Positions 40,392 to 49,249 of a DNA stretch of 64,000 bases are shown piece after piece. A program made the position numbers and the translations under genes. This DNA is from Spirosoma utsteinense (lineage in GTDB: Bacteria > Bacteroidota > Bacteroidia > Cytophagales > Spirosomataceae): contig NZ_VFIA01000007.1 of assembly GCF_014282275.1 (NCBI RefSeq), positions 124,001 to 188,000 on the forward strand, given 5' to 3'. The notes beneath the pieces were generated by a model, which was not told the origin of the DNA, searched no databases, and saw only the letters and a program-made list of their open reading frames with translations. Position 1 is the stretch's first letter; each line of letters opens with the position of its first letter.

Positions 40392-41345
40392 TCAGGGTTT
40401 GATCCACTGATTAATTTTCATCCAGTCGAACAGCGGCTCCATCCAGCCGGGGTGCCGGAAAATAAAGCCGTGGTCGCCTTTGGGATAGATGTGCATTTCG
40501 ACGGGCACCTTCAGGTGTCTCAGCTTTTCGAAATAGATAATGCTGTTGTCCACGTCGACGAGTTTATCATCGGCCGCGTGGGTCAGGTACGTTGGGGGCG
40601 TGTTGGCCCGTACCTGTAGCTCGTTGGAAAAGAGATCGAGATCCTGCTGCGACGGGTTTTTACCCAGCAGCGCATCATGCGAGCCGCCGTGCGTCAGGCT
40701 GTCGCGCATACTGATGACCGGGTAAATCAGTATCTGAAAATCAGGGCGTAAACTGGTGTTGCTGGCGTTGTCGACATACGCTTTCTCGAAATGCGTGGCT
40801 GCGGTCGAAGCCAGATGGCCGCCTGCCGAAAAACCCATAACGCCTATTTTATTGGCATCAATACCCCACTTAGCAGCCCCTTCACGAACCAGTTTGATAG
40901 CCTGTTGGGCATCCTGCAACGGGCCGATTTTTTTATCGGGCATGATGGCGTCACTAGGCAAGCGGTATTTCAGGATGAAAGCCGCTATTCCTTGTTCGGC
41001 CAATGCTTTGGCCATATTGATTCCCTCGCCCTGATACACAACCACGCCATAGCCGCCACCGGGAATGATGATAACAGCCGCCCCGGACGCCTTGTCGGGT
41101 GCGGGCTTAAAGTACTCTAGGGTAGGCTTGGTAATGCCCTTGATTACACCCTTGTCTGCCCCCGACTCCTGCACATCCGACGCTTTCGAATTGGGCACAG
41201 TTCCAGCATACAACGCTATGATTTCCTGTGCGTTGGCGGTAAAAGATGAAGCGAATAGCCAGCCGGATAAGGCGGCCAAGGCCATTGATTTCATGGCCGT
41301 GTATCGCTTGGTACTGACCAATTTAGGGAAACTAGAACGGTTCAT
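40392..41345 (-). CDS. Alpha/beta-hydrolase esterase (BD-FAE / acetylxylan esterase-like)
   Basis: A 318-residue secreted hydrolase: oxyanion block IIPGGGYG, nucleophile Ser173 in GFSAGGHLAS, Asp in HAADDKLVD and His in GDHGF. This set fits the BD-FAE-type feruloyl/acetyl xylan esterases rather than the CE1 genes around it. The open frame continues upstream into a palindromic element, giving a false repeat-derived N-terminus; I use ATG 41345. ATG 41294 (MKSMALAAL) is also possible and gives a shorter signal peptide ending TANAQ. Likely removes acetyl or feruloyl groups from xylan. Confidence 0.85.
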   Translation of the reverse strand: MNRSSFPKLVSTKRYTAMKSMALAALSGWLFASSFTANAQEIIALYAGTVPNSKASDVQESGADKGVIKGITKPTLEYFKPAPDKASGAAVIIIPGGGYGVVVYQGEGINMAKALAEQGIAAFILKYRLPSDAIMPDKKIGPLQDAQQAIKLVREGAAKWGIDANKIGVMGFSAGGHLASTAATHFEKAYVDNASNTSLRPDFQILIYPVISMRDSLTHGGSHDALLGKNPSQQDLDLFSNELQVRANTPPTYLTHAADDKLVDVDNSIIYFEKLRHLKVPVEMHIYPKGDHGFIFRHPGWMEPLFDWMKINQWIKP

Positions 41346-41369
41346 TTTACTGTGGTTTAGGGTAATCCT

Positions 41370-41526
41370 GTCTTTTGTCATCCCGGCTCTCTTGTCATCC
41401 GGTTCTTTTGTCATCCCGAGGAACGAGGGATCTTCGGTAGCAGGCTTTCTTTTCATCTACCGAAGATCCCTCGTTCCTCGGGATGACAAAAAAGCCGGAT
41501 GACAAACTGCGTCGAATGACAAAAGC
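41370..41526. repeat. Palindromic element copy 6
   Basis: A perfect 35-bp central stem (41406-41440 with 41457-41491), loop in reverse orientation (GCAGGC-TTTCTTTTCAT type), with further GTCATCC heptamers at both sides forming an imperfect outer stem. It lies between the BD-FAE-like gene and the broken SGNH esterase gene; its translation gives the false N-terminal extension of the former. Confidence 0.94.
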
Positions 41527-41548
41527 ATCACGTTCGCTTACACCCTTC

Positions 41549-42402
41549 CTAGTTCGTCTCGGTCGGTTTGTAACCCAGCAATGAAAGCATTTGCGTAGCG
41601 TAGCGTTTGCCTAATTCTCTATAGCCAGCCGCGTTGAAATGCAGGTTGTCGGCCGAATCGGTGCAGCCCGCCGATGAAATCACGTGTGCATTTTTGATCG
41701 TTTGCGGAAGCGAGGCAATGATTCTGTTCATGCTCGCGCAAATACCACCCTGATCCGCGTTAACCGTTTCGCCCGCCAGCAATGGCACTTTCTTGGGTTT
41801 CAGATCCAGGTCCTTCATCAGATTATCGTAAACGACCTGCACTTTTTTCGTCCAGAGCGTATCGTTGGTGTTCGACTCGCCCTGATGCAGCAAAATGCCC
41901 TTGATGACCCCGTCTTTCTGCGCCAGTTTCGCCATCTCGACCAGTCGGGCGTAGGGGTTGCCGTCGTACTCGTTAATGAAATTTTTCATCCAGCCCGGCA
42001 CCGTCGCGACATACGATTCGTAATGATCCTTGTCAAACAGTTCAATTTTGCAACCGCCGATGGCTACATTGATCACGCCCACCCGTACCTTTTCGGGGAG
42101 ATTGGCGACCAACTCCCGGCCAAAATAATCGGCGGGGGTCAGCCCGGTTTTACAGCGGCACAAAGGTGGAACGGCGGTGTACCAATTTCCTTTTGTCCGG
42201 TTGATGGTGGGGCAGTCGACCGCTTCCATTACCTGAAAACGGGGGTTCACATTGACCGTATCCTGCGGCTCGATTTTGGCGTTCCCTCCATATTGGACTG
42301 ACCAAAACAGAGGTAGATATGGAAGTTTTTGTCCTGCGAAAACGTGTTCAGATTCAGCAGCAATAGCCCGATTAACAGAAAGCTACTCAGTTTCTTTTTC
42401 AT
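41549..42402 (-). pseudogene. SGNH/sialate O-acetylesterase-like (CE6/CE20-type) esterase, frameshifted
   Basis: Two overlapping frames make one gene. The first starts at ATG 42402 with a signal peptide (KKKLSSFLLIGLLLL) and runs through YLCFGQSNMEG, the SGNH block I with the catalytic serine, then goes out of frame and stops at 42247. The second frame, read to 41549, holds NAKIEPQDTVNVNPRF directly, then LLHQGESNTND (block III-like) and DNLHFNAAGYRELG with the catalytic Asp/His. Reading one G twice in the GAGGG run near 42286 restores the family sequence exactly. So the gene either has a one-base deletion or the run is a sequencing error; programmed slippage is less likely. If intact it would remove acetyl groups from hemicellulose. 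Confidence 0.8.
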
Positions 42403-42494
42403 GTGTTTAAACAGTTTAGGAAGTGTCGTCTACTGTTAGTGACGCTGAACTGAGCGCGGCTATTTGTTGACTTGGATTGACCTATACAAAGGCT

Positions 42495-44441
42495 TTACTG
42501 CACAAGAAGAGCAGCCCCGTTTGTCGGGATTATCCAGTCTACTTCCTGATTTTTTTGAAGTTTTGCCGTGGTCATTTTGCCCGTCAACTGCGCATCGTCG
42601 CTGTATTGTGTGAACTCAGTTCCTGCGGCAATCATGGGTAATTTCAGTTTCAGTTTAAGCGGTTCTTTTTGGGCATTCACACCAGCTACATACCATTTCG
42701 TACCCTGACGACGCGCCAACACAACGTACCTGCCCGGATAGCCGTCTATGTACCGGACTTCATCCCAGGTGGTCGGTACGGATTTCATGAAGTTGATCGC
42801 CCAGTCCGGCGCGTCGGTGAGGTTGTTGGGAGCCAGGGCAAAATGTTGCACACCACTCTGGAACAGGACCGCCGTTGCCAACGCATAGACATCCGACGTA
42901 ACCCGTTTCGACCCTCGGTTGGGGGTATTGTTCGCGTTGTAGAACTTGTTCAGCGCACTACCGCCAAAATCCATACTGCCTACGGTGTTGCGCACAAACG
43001 GGTGTATGGTGGCATTAAATGCTTCCATGTCGCAGCTTCGTTGCGAAAAAGCGAGGTTTTCGCTGGCCAGAACGGCTTCGCTTGCCGCGTAGTTGGGATA
43101 CATTCGTTCCCAGCCACGCGGGAGCGTTGACCCGTGGAAAATGCACAGGATTCCGTAGTCATTGCCGTCGTACAGAATGTCTTCGTACAGCTTCATGGTC
43201 TCCTGCTTATCCCCGCCAAAGAAATCGACTTTGATGCCTTTTACGCCGATCCGCTTCATCCAGGCCATTTCTTTGCGCCGGGCAATGGTGTTGTCCATGA
43301 TGCCCCGTGGCCCTTGTGGGGCGTCGTTCCAGTAGCCGTTTGAGTTGTACCACAAGTAGAGACTCACCCCTTTTTTTGCCGCGTAGGTGGCTAATTCGGC
43401 TACTTTTTCGCGGCCAATCTGCGTGTCCCAAAGCGCATCGATTAGGACGGTTTTATAGCCCATTGACGCGCTGAAATCGATGTACCGAATCTGTTCGTTA
43501 TAGACCGTTCTGCCGTCCATTCCAATAATCCAGCTCCATGACCCTTTTGTGTACTCGTATTTTTGAGATGCCTCGTAACGGGGTTCAACCACATCGAAGG
43601 GCACGGTTGTTTCGACAATTGGGGCCAGCGTTTCGCCGACGGTAATCGTCCGCCAGGGTGTTTCACCGGGGAGGGGAATGCCCGGTGCTGAGGTTCCAAT
43701 GCCGTTGTTTTCATCCGGCATCGGGTACCCGATGGTATATAATCCGTTGGCATGACCCATCAGGCGACTGCCGCAGTACCGGCTGTCAACGCCCGTTTCA
43801 GAAATCAGCACCCAACCGTTGTTATTAACTTTGAATAAGCAGGGAAACGTGTAGCCGTTATTCCGGCCGTTTTTGCCCAGCGTATCGTCAACCGTGTAAG
43901 GTATTTCGTAGCTTGGCATGGTTCGGGCAAAACCCACCATCGCTTTGCTTTGCGCCGACAGAAACGTGGTTGTTCCGGCTGGCAGCAAAAACCCCGACAC
44001 CTCCTCATTAATGACGCACGAACGAGACGCTTTTTGCGGATACACTTTGTACCTGAAGGCCACATCGTTATTGCTCACCCTGAACGTAATGTCGATAGCG
44101 GGCAGGGTCTCTTTTGAGAGAGAAATTATGGCTTCGTTAGCTACATAATGGATCTTACTTTTTTTGATGTTTGGCAATTCATACGACTTGTCAATTTTGG
44201 AATTTGTCGCCGGTTTTCCTGCAACAAGCCCTTCAGAAAAGTCGCCCACATTTGTTTTCAGGCCAAGTGGTGATTTCGTCAAAAACGATTTACCATTTAG
44301 TGAAACACTATACACTGGCTTGCCATTTTCCAGCGATACCGTTACCAGCAATTTCCCATCCGGGCTGCTTATAACTGAATTGCCAGTTTGAGCATTTGCC
44401 CAAAATGCGGTTAATAGTAGAAGGAGAAAGGAATAATTCAT
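42495..44441 (-). CDS. GH97 family glycoside hydrolase (alpha-glucosidase/alpha-galactosidase)
   Basis: A 648-residue secreted enzyme: signal peptide about 1-17 (FWANAQ), an N-terminal beta-sandwich (GKLLVTVSLENGKPVYSV), the (beta/alpha)8 barrel with GIKVDFFGGDKQ and SCDMEAFNATIHPFVRNTVGSMDFG, and a C-terminal beta domain. The Asp in KVDFFG sits where retaining members of GH97 (the alpha-galactosidase group) carry their nucleophile, which would favour an alpha-galactosidase; inverting alpha-glucosidases use glutamates elsewhere. Xyloglucan or galactosylated side chains are possible substrates. The 92-base gap upstream has no palindromic element. Confidence 0.88.
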   Translation of the reverse strand: MNYSFLLLLLTAFWANAQTGNSVISSPDGKLLVTVSLENGKPVYSVSLNGKSFLTKSPLGLKTNVGDFSEGLVAGKPATNSKIDKSYELPNIKKSKIHYVANEAIISLSKETLPAIDITFRVSNNDVAFRYKVYPQKASRSCVINEEVSGFLLPAGTTTFLSAQSKAMVGFARTMPSYEIPYTVDDTLGKNGRNNGYTFPCLFKVNNNGWVLISETGVDSRYCGSRLMGHANGLYTIGYPMPDENNGIGTSAPGIPLPGETPWRTITVGETLAPIVETTVPFDVVEPRYEASQKYEYTKGSWSWIIGMDGRTVYNEQIRYIDFSASMGYKTVLIDALWDTQIGREKVAELATYAAKKGVSLYLWYNSNGYWNDAPQGPRGIMDNTIARRKEMAWMKRIGVKGIKVDFFGGDKQETMKLYEDILYDGNDYGILCIFHGSTLPRGWERMYPNYAASEAVLASENLAFSQRSCDMEAFNATIHPFVRNTVGSMDFGGSALNKFYNANNTPNRGSKRVTSDVYALATAVLFQSGVQHFALAPNNLTDAPDWAINFMKSVPTTWDEVRYIDGYPGRYVVLARRQGTKWYVAGVNAQKEPLKLKLKLPMIAAGTEFTQYSDDAQLTGKMTTAKLQKNQEVDWIIPTNGAALLVQ

Positions 44442-44466
44442 GTTGTTTTTCGTAAACGATTATGCT

Positions 44467-46062
44467 TTATTTTCCGAAGATTTTATCGTCAATACGGAAG
44501 TAATCGAAGTCGGCAAAACCGCCCGTCTGGCTGCTGGCGTAATTGAACAAGCCGAACCGGTAGCCCATAAAGTGCGGAATGGTGTAGGGCATTTTCAGCG
44601 GTTCGCCAATGGCGGTCCACGTTTTGCCATCAAGGCTGTAGAAGAAATGGGCGAGGTCTTTGCGAGCTTTAAAGTCGCACTCGGCTCTCAGGTAGACCAT
44701 TTTCTGGCTCAACGGAACCCGCTGTATTTCCACCGGCTTCCCCGAACTGGCACTGACCATGACAATCGACCGGCTCCCGTTTTCGACTTTCACGCCCACC
44801 AGCCCGTAGTTTTTCTGCAACAGGCTCAAGCCCGCAAAATCACCGTCTTTCAAATTCGACGCATCGAGCAGGGTGGCACCTGTGCTTTCGGGGCCGATGG
44901 TGCGCTGGGTGAGCGTATTACGGGCCATCACAAACGAGGTGTCGGTACGGCCAGTTTTCAGGCGCAGGTACCCTTTTCGCTCCGAAACCGACCACAGGCT
45001 GTTGTCGGGATTGTGGTTCCACTGCCACACCAGCGGCAAGGCCGGATCGCCTTTTTTGCGGGTAAATTCGTCGGAATGCACAATGCCGGGAATCAGGCCT
45101 TTGCTGGCGGGGAGGTCGAGCGTTTCGGGCACTTTGCCGTTTTCGCCCAGTACCGGCCAGCCGTCTTCCCATTTGACGGGCACCAGATACGGAATGCGGC
45201 CCACCCCGCCAAAATCGCGGAACAGGTAGGCATACCACTTTCCATCGGGCGTATCGATCAGGCCACCCTGCGCCACACCCATGTCCTGAAGGCCAATTCG
45301 ACCTTCCCACGGACCGGTCAGCTTATCGGCGCGGTGGATCACCACCGTCCGCATACCGCCACGCGGCCAGCTAATGTTGAACAGGTAATATTTGCCCTTC
45401 ACCTTGAACAGTTGCGACCCCTCGGCGGGTAGACCGCCACCCGTGCCCGACGGTGTGCTGGCGTTTTCGATCAGCACTTGTTCAGTCGTGCCGGGCTTCA
45501 CCCCCGTAGCATCAGCCGTGAGTTCAACTATCCGGAGCTTGCCCGCGCCGTAGATCAGGTACGTTCGGCCGTCGTCATCAAAAAACAGGCTGTGGTCGTG
45601 GTACGACGGTTTGAACGACACTGCTGACCACGGGCCTTTTTCAATGTTTTTGGTGGTGTAGACGTGGGTTCTGCCACTGGTCTGGGCAAAGGTGCTCACG
45701 TAATACGTACCGTTATGGTAGCGCAGACTACTGGCCCACGACCCGCGCCCGTAGGTACTTTTGCCGTTGGTCAGGCTCATGGCATCTACACTCGTCAGCG
45801 TGTCATACGCATAGCCCACCAGTTGCCAGTTGATCAGGTCGTTCGACTTCATAATGGGCAACCCCGGACTTAGGTGCATGGTGGTGCTGCTCATGTAGTA
45901 CGTTTTGCCCACCCGAATCATAGCCATGTCGGGTACGTCGGCAAAAATGACCGGATTTTTGGCGGTCTGCGCCTGGGCAGTACCCCCCCCAAAGTGGGGC
46001 AGGCTACACATGAACAGCAGTAGCACAAGCGACAAACCAGATCGAGTAAACATGATTTTCAT
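44467..46062 (-). CDS. GH43 family beta-xylosidase/arabinofuranosidase
   Basis: A 531-residue secreted enzyme: signal peptide (about 8-32, ending AQAQ), five-bladed propeller, then a C-terminal concanavalin-like domain (from about 330). The three GH43 carboxylates are visible: base Asp45 in ADVPDMAMIR, pKa modulator Asp156 in YHDHSLFFDD and acid Glu214 in LPAEGSQLFK. TTMHLSPGLPIMKSNDL is typical of one GH43 subgroup acting on arabinoxylan. The frame runs 25 codons upstream into a palindromic element; ATG 46062 matches the signal peptide. It stops 25 bases before the GH97 start. Confidence 0.9.
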   Translation of the reverse strand: MKIMFTRSGLSLVLLLFMCSLPHFGGGTAQAQTAKNPVIFADVPDMAMIRVGKTYYMSSTTMHLSPGLPIMKSNDLINWQLVGYAYDTLTSVDAMSLTNGKSTYGRGSWASSLRYHNGTYYVSTFAQTSGRTHVYTTKNIEKGPWSAVSFKPSYHDHSLFFDDDGRTYLIYGAGKLRIVELTADATGVKPGTTEQVLIENASTPSGTGGGLPAEGSQLFKVKGKYYLFNISWPRGGMRTVVIHRADKLTGPWEGRIGLQDMGVAQGGLIDTPDGKWYAYLFRDFGGVGRIPYLVPVKWEDGWPVLGENGKVPETLDLPASKGLIPGIVHSDEFTRKKGDPALPLVWQWNHNPDNSLWSVSERKGYLRLKTGRTDTSFVMARNTLTQRTIGPESTGATLLDASNLKDGDFAGLSLLQKNYGLVGVKVENGSRSIVMVSASSGKPVEIQRVPLSQKMVYLRAECDFKARKDLAHFFYSLDGKTWTAIGEPLKMPYTIPHFMGYRFGLFNYASSQTGGFADFDYFRIDDKIFGK

Positions 46063-46099
46063 GTAATCAGTTGACTGTAAGAGTTTTGAAAAGGTTTTT

Positions 46100-46232
46100 T
46101 CATCATCCTGTATTCTTGTCATCCGCTTTTTTGTCATCCTGTGTTTTTGTCATCCCGAGGAACGAGGGATCTTCGGCAAATGCTAAAAAAGCCTGTTGCC
46201 GAAGATCCCTCGTTCCTCGGGATGACAAAAAC
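46100..46232. repeat. Palindromic element copy 7
   Basis: A perfect 37-bp stem (46143-46179 with 46196-46232), loop forward orientation. Here the base of the loop is GGCAA paired with TTGCC, where other copies have GGTAA/TTACC, so both arms changed together. On the left side four CATCC/GTCATCC copies follow each other at 14-17 base spacing; the right has only one. Confidence 0.95.
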
Positions 46233-46255
46233 AAACAGACCTACGATTCCCCCGA

Positions 46256-46789
46256 TCATTGAAGCGGTCCGATCAGTTCTATAAAATTGCCGTCGGGGTC
46301 CTGCACAAAAACGAAGTGCGCTTTGTCGTTCAGGGGTGTGGGCGTGCTACCCAGAAACGGCACCTTCATCTGCGTCAGCCGGTCGATGATGGGTTGCAGG
46401 GCTTTCACCTGAATGGTGATGTACTGCATGCCCGTATCGTCCTGAATCTTTTTTGGCTTCGGGTGTGCTGCTTTATTGCCAAAACTCATCAGTTTCCAGT
46501 CGGTGGCTTCGGGGCTGTTTTCGAGCTTCAGAATGGTGACCGCCACCGCTACGCCATTGGTCAGACCGGAACGTTTCCCGAAATCTTCGTTGATGGTGAA
46601 GTTGCCCGTTTTGACCATGCCGATACCCTTAACGTAGAAGTCCAGCGAACGGTCGATGTCGGCGACTACAACGCCTACGCCAATCACTTTGCTGCTAAAA
46701 TTGGACTGTGCCTGCGCACTCAGTATGCACCCAAATACAAATAGTGTTATTTTGACACATTTATAAACAGTCATTATCGCTTTGTTCAT
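46256..46789 (-). CDS. VOC (glyoxalase/dioxygenase superfamily) protein with signal peptide
   Basis: A 177-residue protein: signal peptide about 1-27 (ILSAQAQ), then one vicinal-oxygen-chelate domain with GVGVVVADIDRSLDFYVKGIG at the start and FVFVQDPDGNFIELIGP at the end, both typical. The family binds a metal and includes glyoxalases, dioxygenases and drug-binding proteins. The function here is unknown. An exported VOC protein inside a hydrolase cluster is unusual; it could handle a phenolic or small aldehyde released from the cell wall, but that is a guess. It sits between GH43 and GH127 genes; the GH127 stop is 18 bases upstream. Confidence 0.85.
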   Translation of the reverse strand: MNKAIMTVYKCVKITLFVFGCILSAQAQSNFSSKVIGVGVVVADIDRSLDFYVKGIGMVKTGNFTINEDFGKRSGLTNGVAVAVTILKLENSPEATDWKLMSFGNKAAHPKPKKIQDDTGMQYITIQVKALQPIIDRLTQMKVPFLGSTPTPLNDKAHFVFVQDPDGNFIELIGPLQ

Positions 46790-46807
46790 ATCGAAAAGAA
46801 TTGTTCG

Positions 46808-49129
46808 TTATTTCGTTAAAATTCTGATTTGGTTTATGCGAGGTGAGCTCTTCCCATTTTGGGCCACGATTTTCAACGTGACCACCTCGTTACTGTCCGC
46901 TTTTAAACGGATCGTTTTCCTCTGATTGACAAGGATTTCGGCGGGTTTTTCATTAATCAAAAAGCTCACATTCTCTGGCTTGATATCGTCTAAAGCGGTG
47001 ATATCAACGTATCTACCTGTTAGCCCTTTGTTCTGTAATTGGTAGGCTATATACGAACGGGTTCGTCGCCAGAATCGCTCTTCGTCATAGCCGGAATCGC
47101 TCTTTTCACCGGTGTACTGATGATCGACTTCGGGCTGCTGTTCCCCACAATTCACCTTGTCGACCGTGTTGGCTTCCAGGGTTAGAGCCTCCGCTTCCTG
47201 CTGTTTCAGGTGAGTCTGCTGCTCGGCAAACGCGGCTTTGGTAAACGTCGGGAAGTACATCTGGTAGCGAGCATCGTGCACCTCGTAAAACGGTTGCAAC
47301 GTCAGCGTGTCCAGGGCGAAACGCAGCCGGGATTCGGGTTTGAGTTGCGCCAGGTACGTTGCCGGATCACCCACAAGCGCGTAGGCGTTGGTGAGCGGGT
47401 ACAGCTTGCCTTTTGTTTCGTGACCCATCCGGCTATCATCGGCAAAAAGCCCGGTCAGATCTTTCGTCGACGTTTTTGCGGCCAGCACAATAGGGCCATT
47501 GACGAACGCAGACCAGTTGGACCCATCGGGTAGTTGTTCCAGGCGGGTGGTGGTCGTAAAGCGAATTGTCACTTTATCGCCCGACTTCCACTTTCGTGAA
47601 ATGGCTACGTAACTCGCTGGTTTGCCGTCAACAGGTTGCGCTTTTCCGTTGACCAGCACCTCCAGATTTTCGGCCCATTTCGGATACCGTATTTGTAAAG
47701 AAAATTCCTGTGGTTTTGCTGTTTCTACGAGTAATTCAGACTGATTCTGATACGGAAATTCGGTACGCTGGGTAAGCTTAATCTTTCTGGCCGCCCAGTT
47801 CACCGTTGATGGAATGAACAGGTTGATAAACAGGTCGTTGGCCGAATGGCTATAAATCAGTTCGCCATATTTGGTGTGGTTTTCCAGACCCGACCCCACG
47901 CAGCACCACATGCTGGTTTCGGGCTGCGAATAGACCCGGTAATGGTTGGGCCGGATGGGTGTGAAGTACACGAACCCGCCTTTCTCGGGATGCTGGCTCG
48001 ACAGGATATGGTTGTAGAGCGTTCGTTCGTAGAAATCAACAAAGCTGACGTCGTTCTTATCCAGAAACAGCGCTTTACTCAGCCGAAGCATGTTGAACGA
48101 GTTACACGTCTCCGGGCCCTGATTCGATCGAAGCACCTGACTAAAATCCGTAGTCGGGTTAAAATGCTCCCGAACGCTGTTCCCACCAAACGCCACGCTC
48201 CGGGTCTGTGACACGTTTTGCCAGAAATACAGCGCGGCCTCCGACCAGTCGGCTTTGCCCGTCAAAGTGGCGATTTTTTCAAACCCGATCACCTTCGGAA
48301 TCTGCGTGTTGGCGTGAAGGCCCGTTAGCTTATCCTCTTTTGCCAGCAGTGGATTCAGGATAGCCCGGTGTGAAATCCGTTGTGCCGTTTCGAGGTATTT
48401 TTTGTCCCTGGTCAGGATGTACAGATCGGCGAAAGTCTCGTTGATGCCGCCATGTTCGGTGCGTAACACCTGCTGAATCTGCTCGTCGGACAGGGGTTTG
48501 ATCAGCTCGACGAACCAGTCGCCCAAGCTAACCAACACCTGCTTTGCTTGTTGATTACCGGCGTATTCATAGGCGTCGCGCAAGCCCGCAAATAGCTTGT
48601 GAATGTTGTAGAGCGGCACCCACGTATTGTTCAGTCCGAAGCTGCTGCCGTCGATATCGCCTTTGTGAATCCGCTTCCAGAACAACTGCCCCTGCGGAAT
48701 ACCCCCAACGTACCCGTTGCCATTTTTCGCCTGACAACGAGCCAGCTCAGCCACCATGTAGTCGAGCCGTTTCTTCAGTTCGGGTTCACCGGTCGAGGCA
48801 TACATCATCGCCAGCGCCGACAGGTAGTGCCCGCCAATATGACCATCCAGACCCGAGCTTTCCCAGTTGCCATAGCGCTGGGCTTTCAGGGGCAGTCCGG
48901 CATCGATCAGGTACGGAGCCAGCAGTTTATCCGGGTCAAGGGCCAGGATATATTTCAGGTCAACATCCTGCGCGTTCTTGAACGGCCCGCCCGTCAGCTT
49001 CACCTCTTGCAAGGCAAACGGCTGCATCTGCGCCAACGCAGACAGGCTGGTTAAGAGCAGAAAAGCGATATGGAATAGGTTCGTTTTCAATGGTAACGTT
49101 GTTTGTTTTTTGTACTGAGGGTTTGTCAT
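46808..49129 (-). CDS. GH127 beta-L-arabinofuranosidase-like hydrolase
   Basis: A 773-residue secreted enzyme. The (alpha/alpha)6 domain (NWESSGLDGHIGGHYLSALA) and C-terminal beta domains fit GH127 (formerly DUF1680). The zinc-thiolate site is visible: Glu340 and Cys342 in GPETC, and Cys409-Cys410 in MWCCVGSG, the same spacing type as characterised members, where a cysteine is the nucleophile. It would release beta-L-arabinofuranose. The start is uncertain: ATG 49129 lies in a heptamer (GTCATCC) of a palindromic element, TTG 49090 would begin right at the signal peptide (KTNLFHIAFLLL). The frame continues further into the element. Confidence 0.9.
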   Translation of the reverse strand: MTNPQYKKQTTLPLKTNLFHIAFLLLTSLSALAQMQPFALQEVKLTGGPFKNAQDVDLKYILALDPDKLLAPYLIDAGLPLKAQRYGNWESSGLDGHIGGHYLSALAMMYASTGEPELKKRLDYMVAELARCQAKNGNGYVGGIPQGQLFWKRIHKGDIDGSSFGLNNTWVPLYNIHKLFAGLRDAYEYAGNQQAKQVLVSLGDWFVELIKPLSDEQIQQVLRTEHGGINETFADLYILTRDKKYLETAQRISHRAILNPLLAKEDKLTGLHANTQIPKVIGFEKIATLTGKADWSEAALYFWQNVSQTRSVAFGGNSVREHFNPTTDFSQVLRSNQGPETCNSFNMLRLSKALFLDKNDVSFVDFYERTLYNHILSSQHPEKGGFVYFTPIRPNHYRVYSQPETSMWCCVGSGLENHTKYGELIYSHSANDLFINLFIPSTVNWAARKIKLTQRTEFPYQNQSELLVETAKPQEFSLQIRYPKWAENLEVLVNGKAQPVDGKPASYVAISRKWKSGDKVTIRFTTTTRLEQLPDGSNWSAFVNGPIVLAAKTSTKDLTGLFADDSRMGHETKGKLYPLTNAYALVGDPATYLAQLKPESRLRFALDTLTLQPFYEVHDARYQMYFPTFTKAAFAEQQTHLKQQEAEALTLEANTVDKVNCGEQQPEVDHQYTGEKSDSGYDEERFWRRTRSYIAYQLQNKGLTGRYVDITALDDIKPENVSFLINEKPAEILVNQRKTIRLKADSNEVVTLKIVAQNGKSSPRINQIRILTK

Positions 49130-49240
49130 CCTGCTTTTTGTCATCCCGAGGAACGAGGGATCTTCGCTAAGTGCTAAAAAATGTTTGCTCCCGAAGATCC
49201 CTCGTTCCTCGGGATGACAAAAACACAAGATGACAAAAAT
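49121..49240. repeat. Palindromic element copy 8
   Basis: A perfect 32-bp stem (49135-49166 with 49192-49223), loop forward orientation (TGCTAAAAAATG). The core ends CTTCGCTAA on the left, so the outer stem tip is unpaired. The left heptamer overlaps the putative GH127 start codon. Between the GH127 and GH43 genes. Confidence 0.94.
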
Positions 49241-49249
49241 GTGCTCCGT

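Noticed and set aside
42247-42402. Independent small peptide gene with signal sequence
   Set aside because: It ends in the SGNH block FGQSNMEG that continues exactly in the next frame, so it is the 5' part of the frameshifted esterase.
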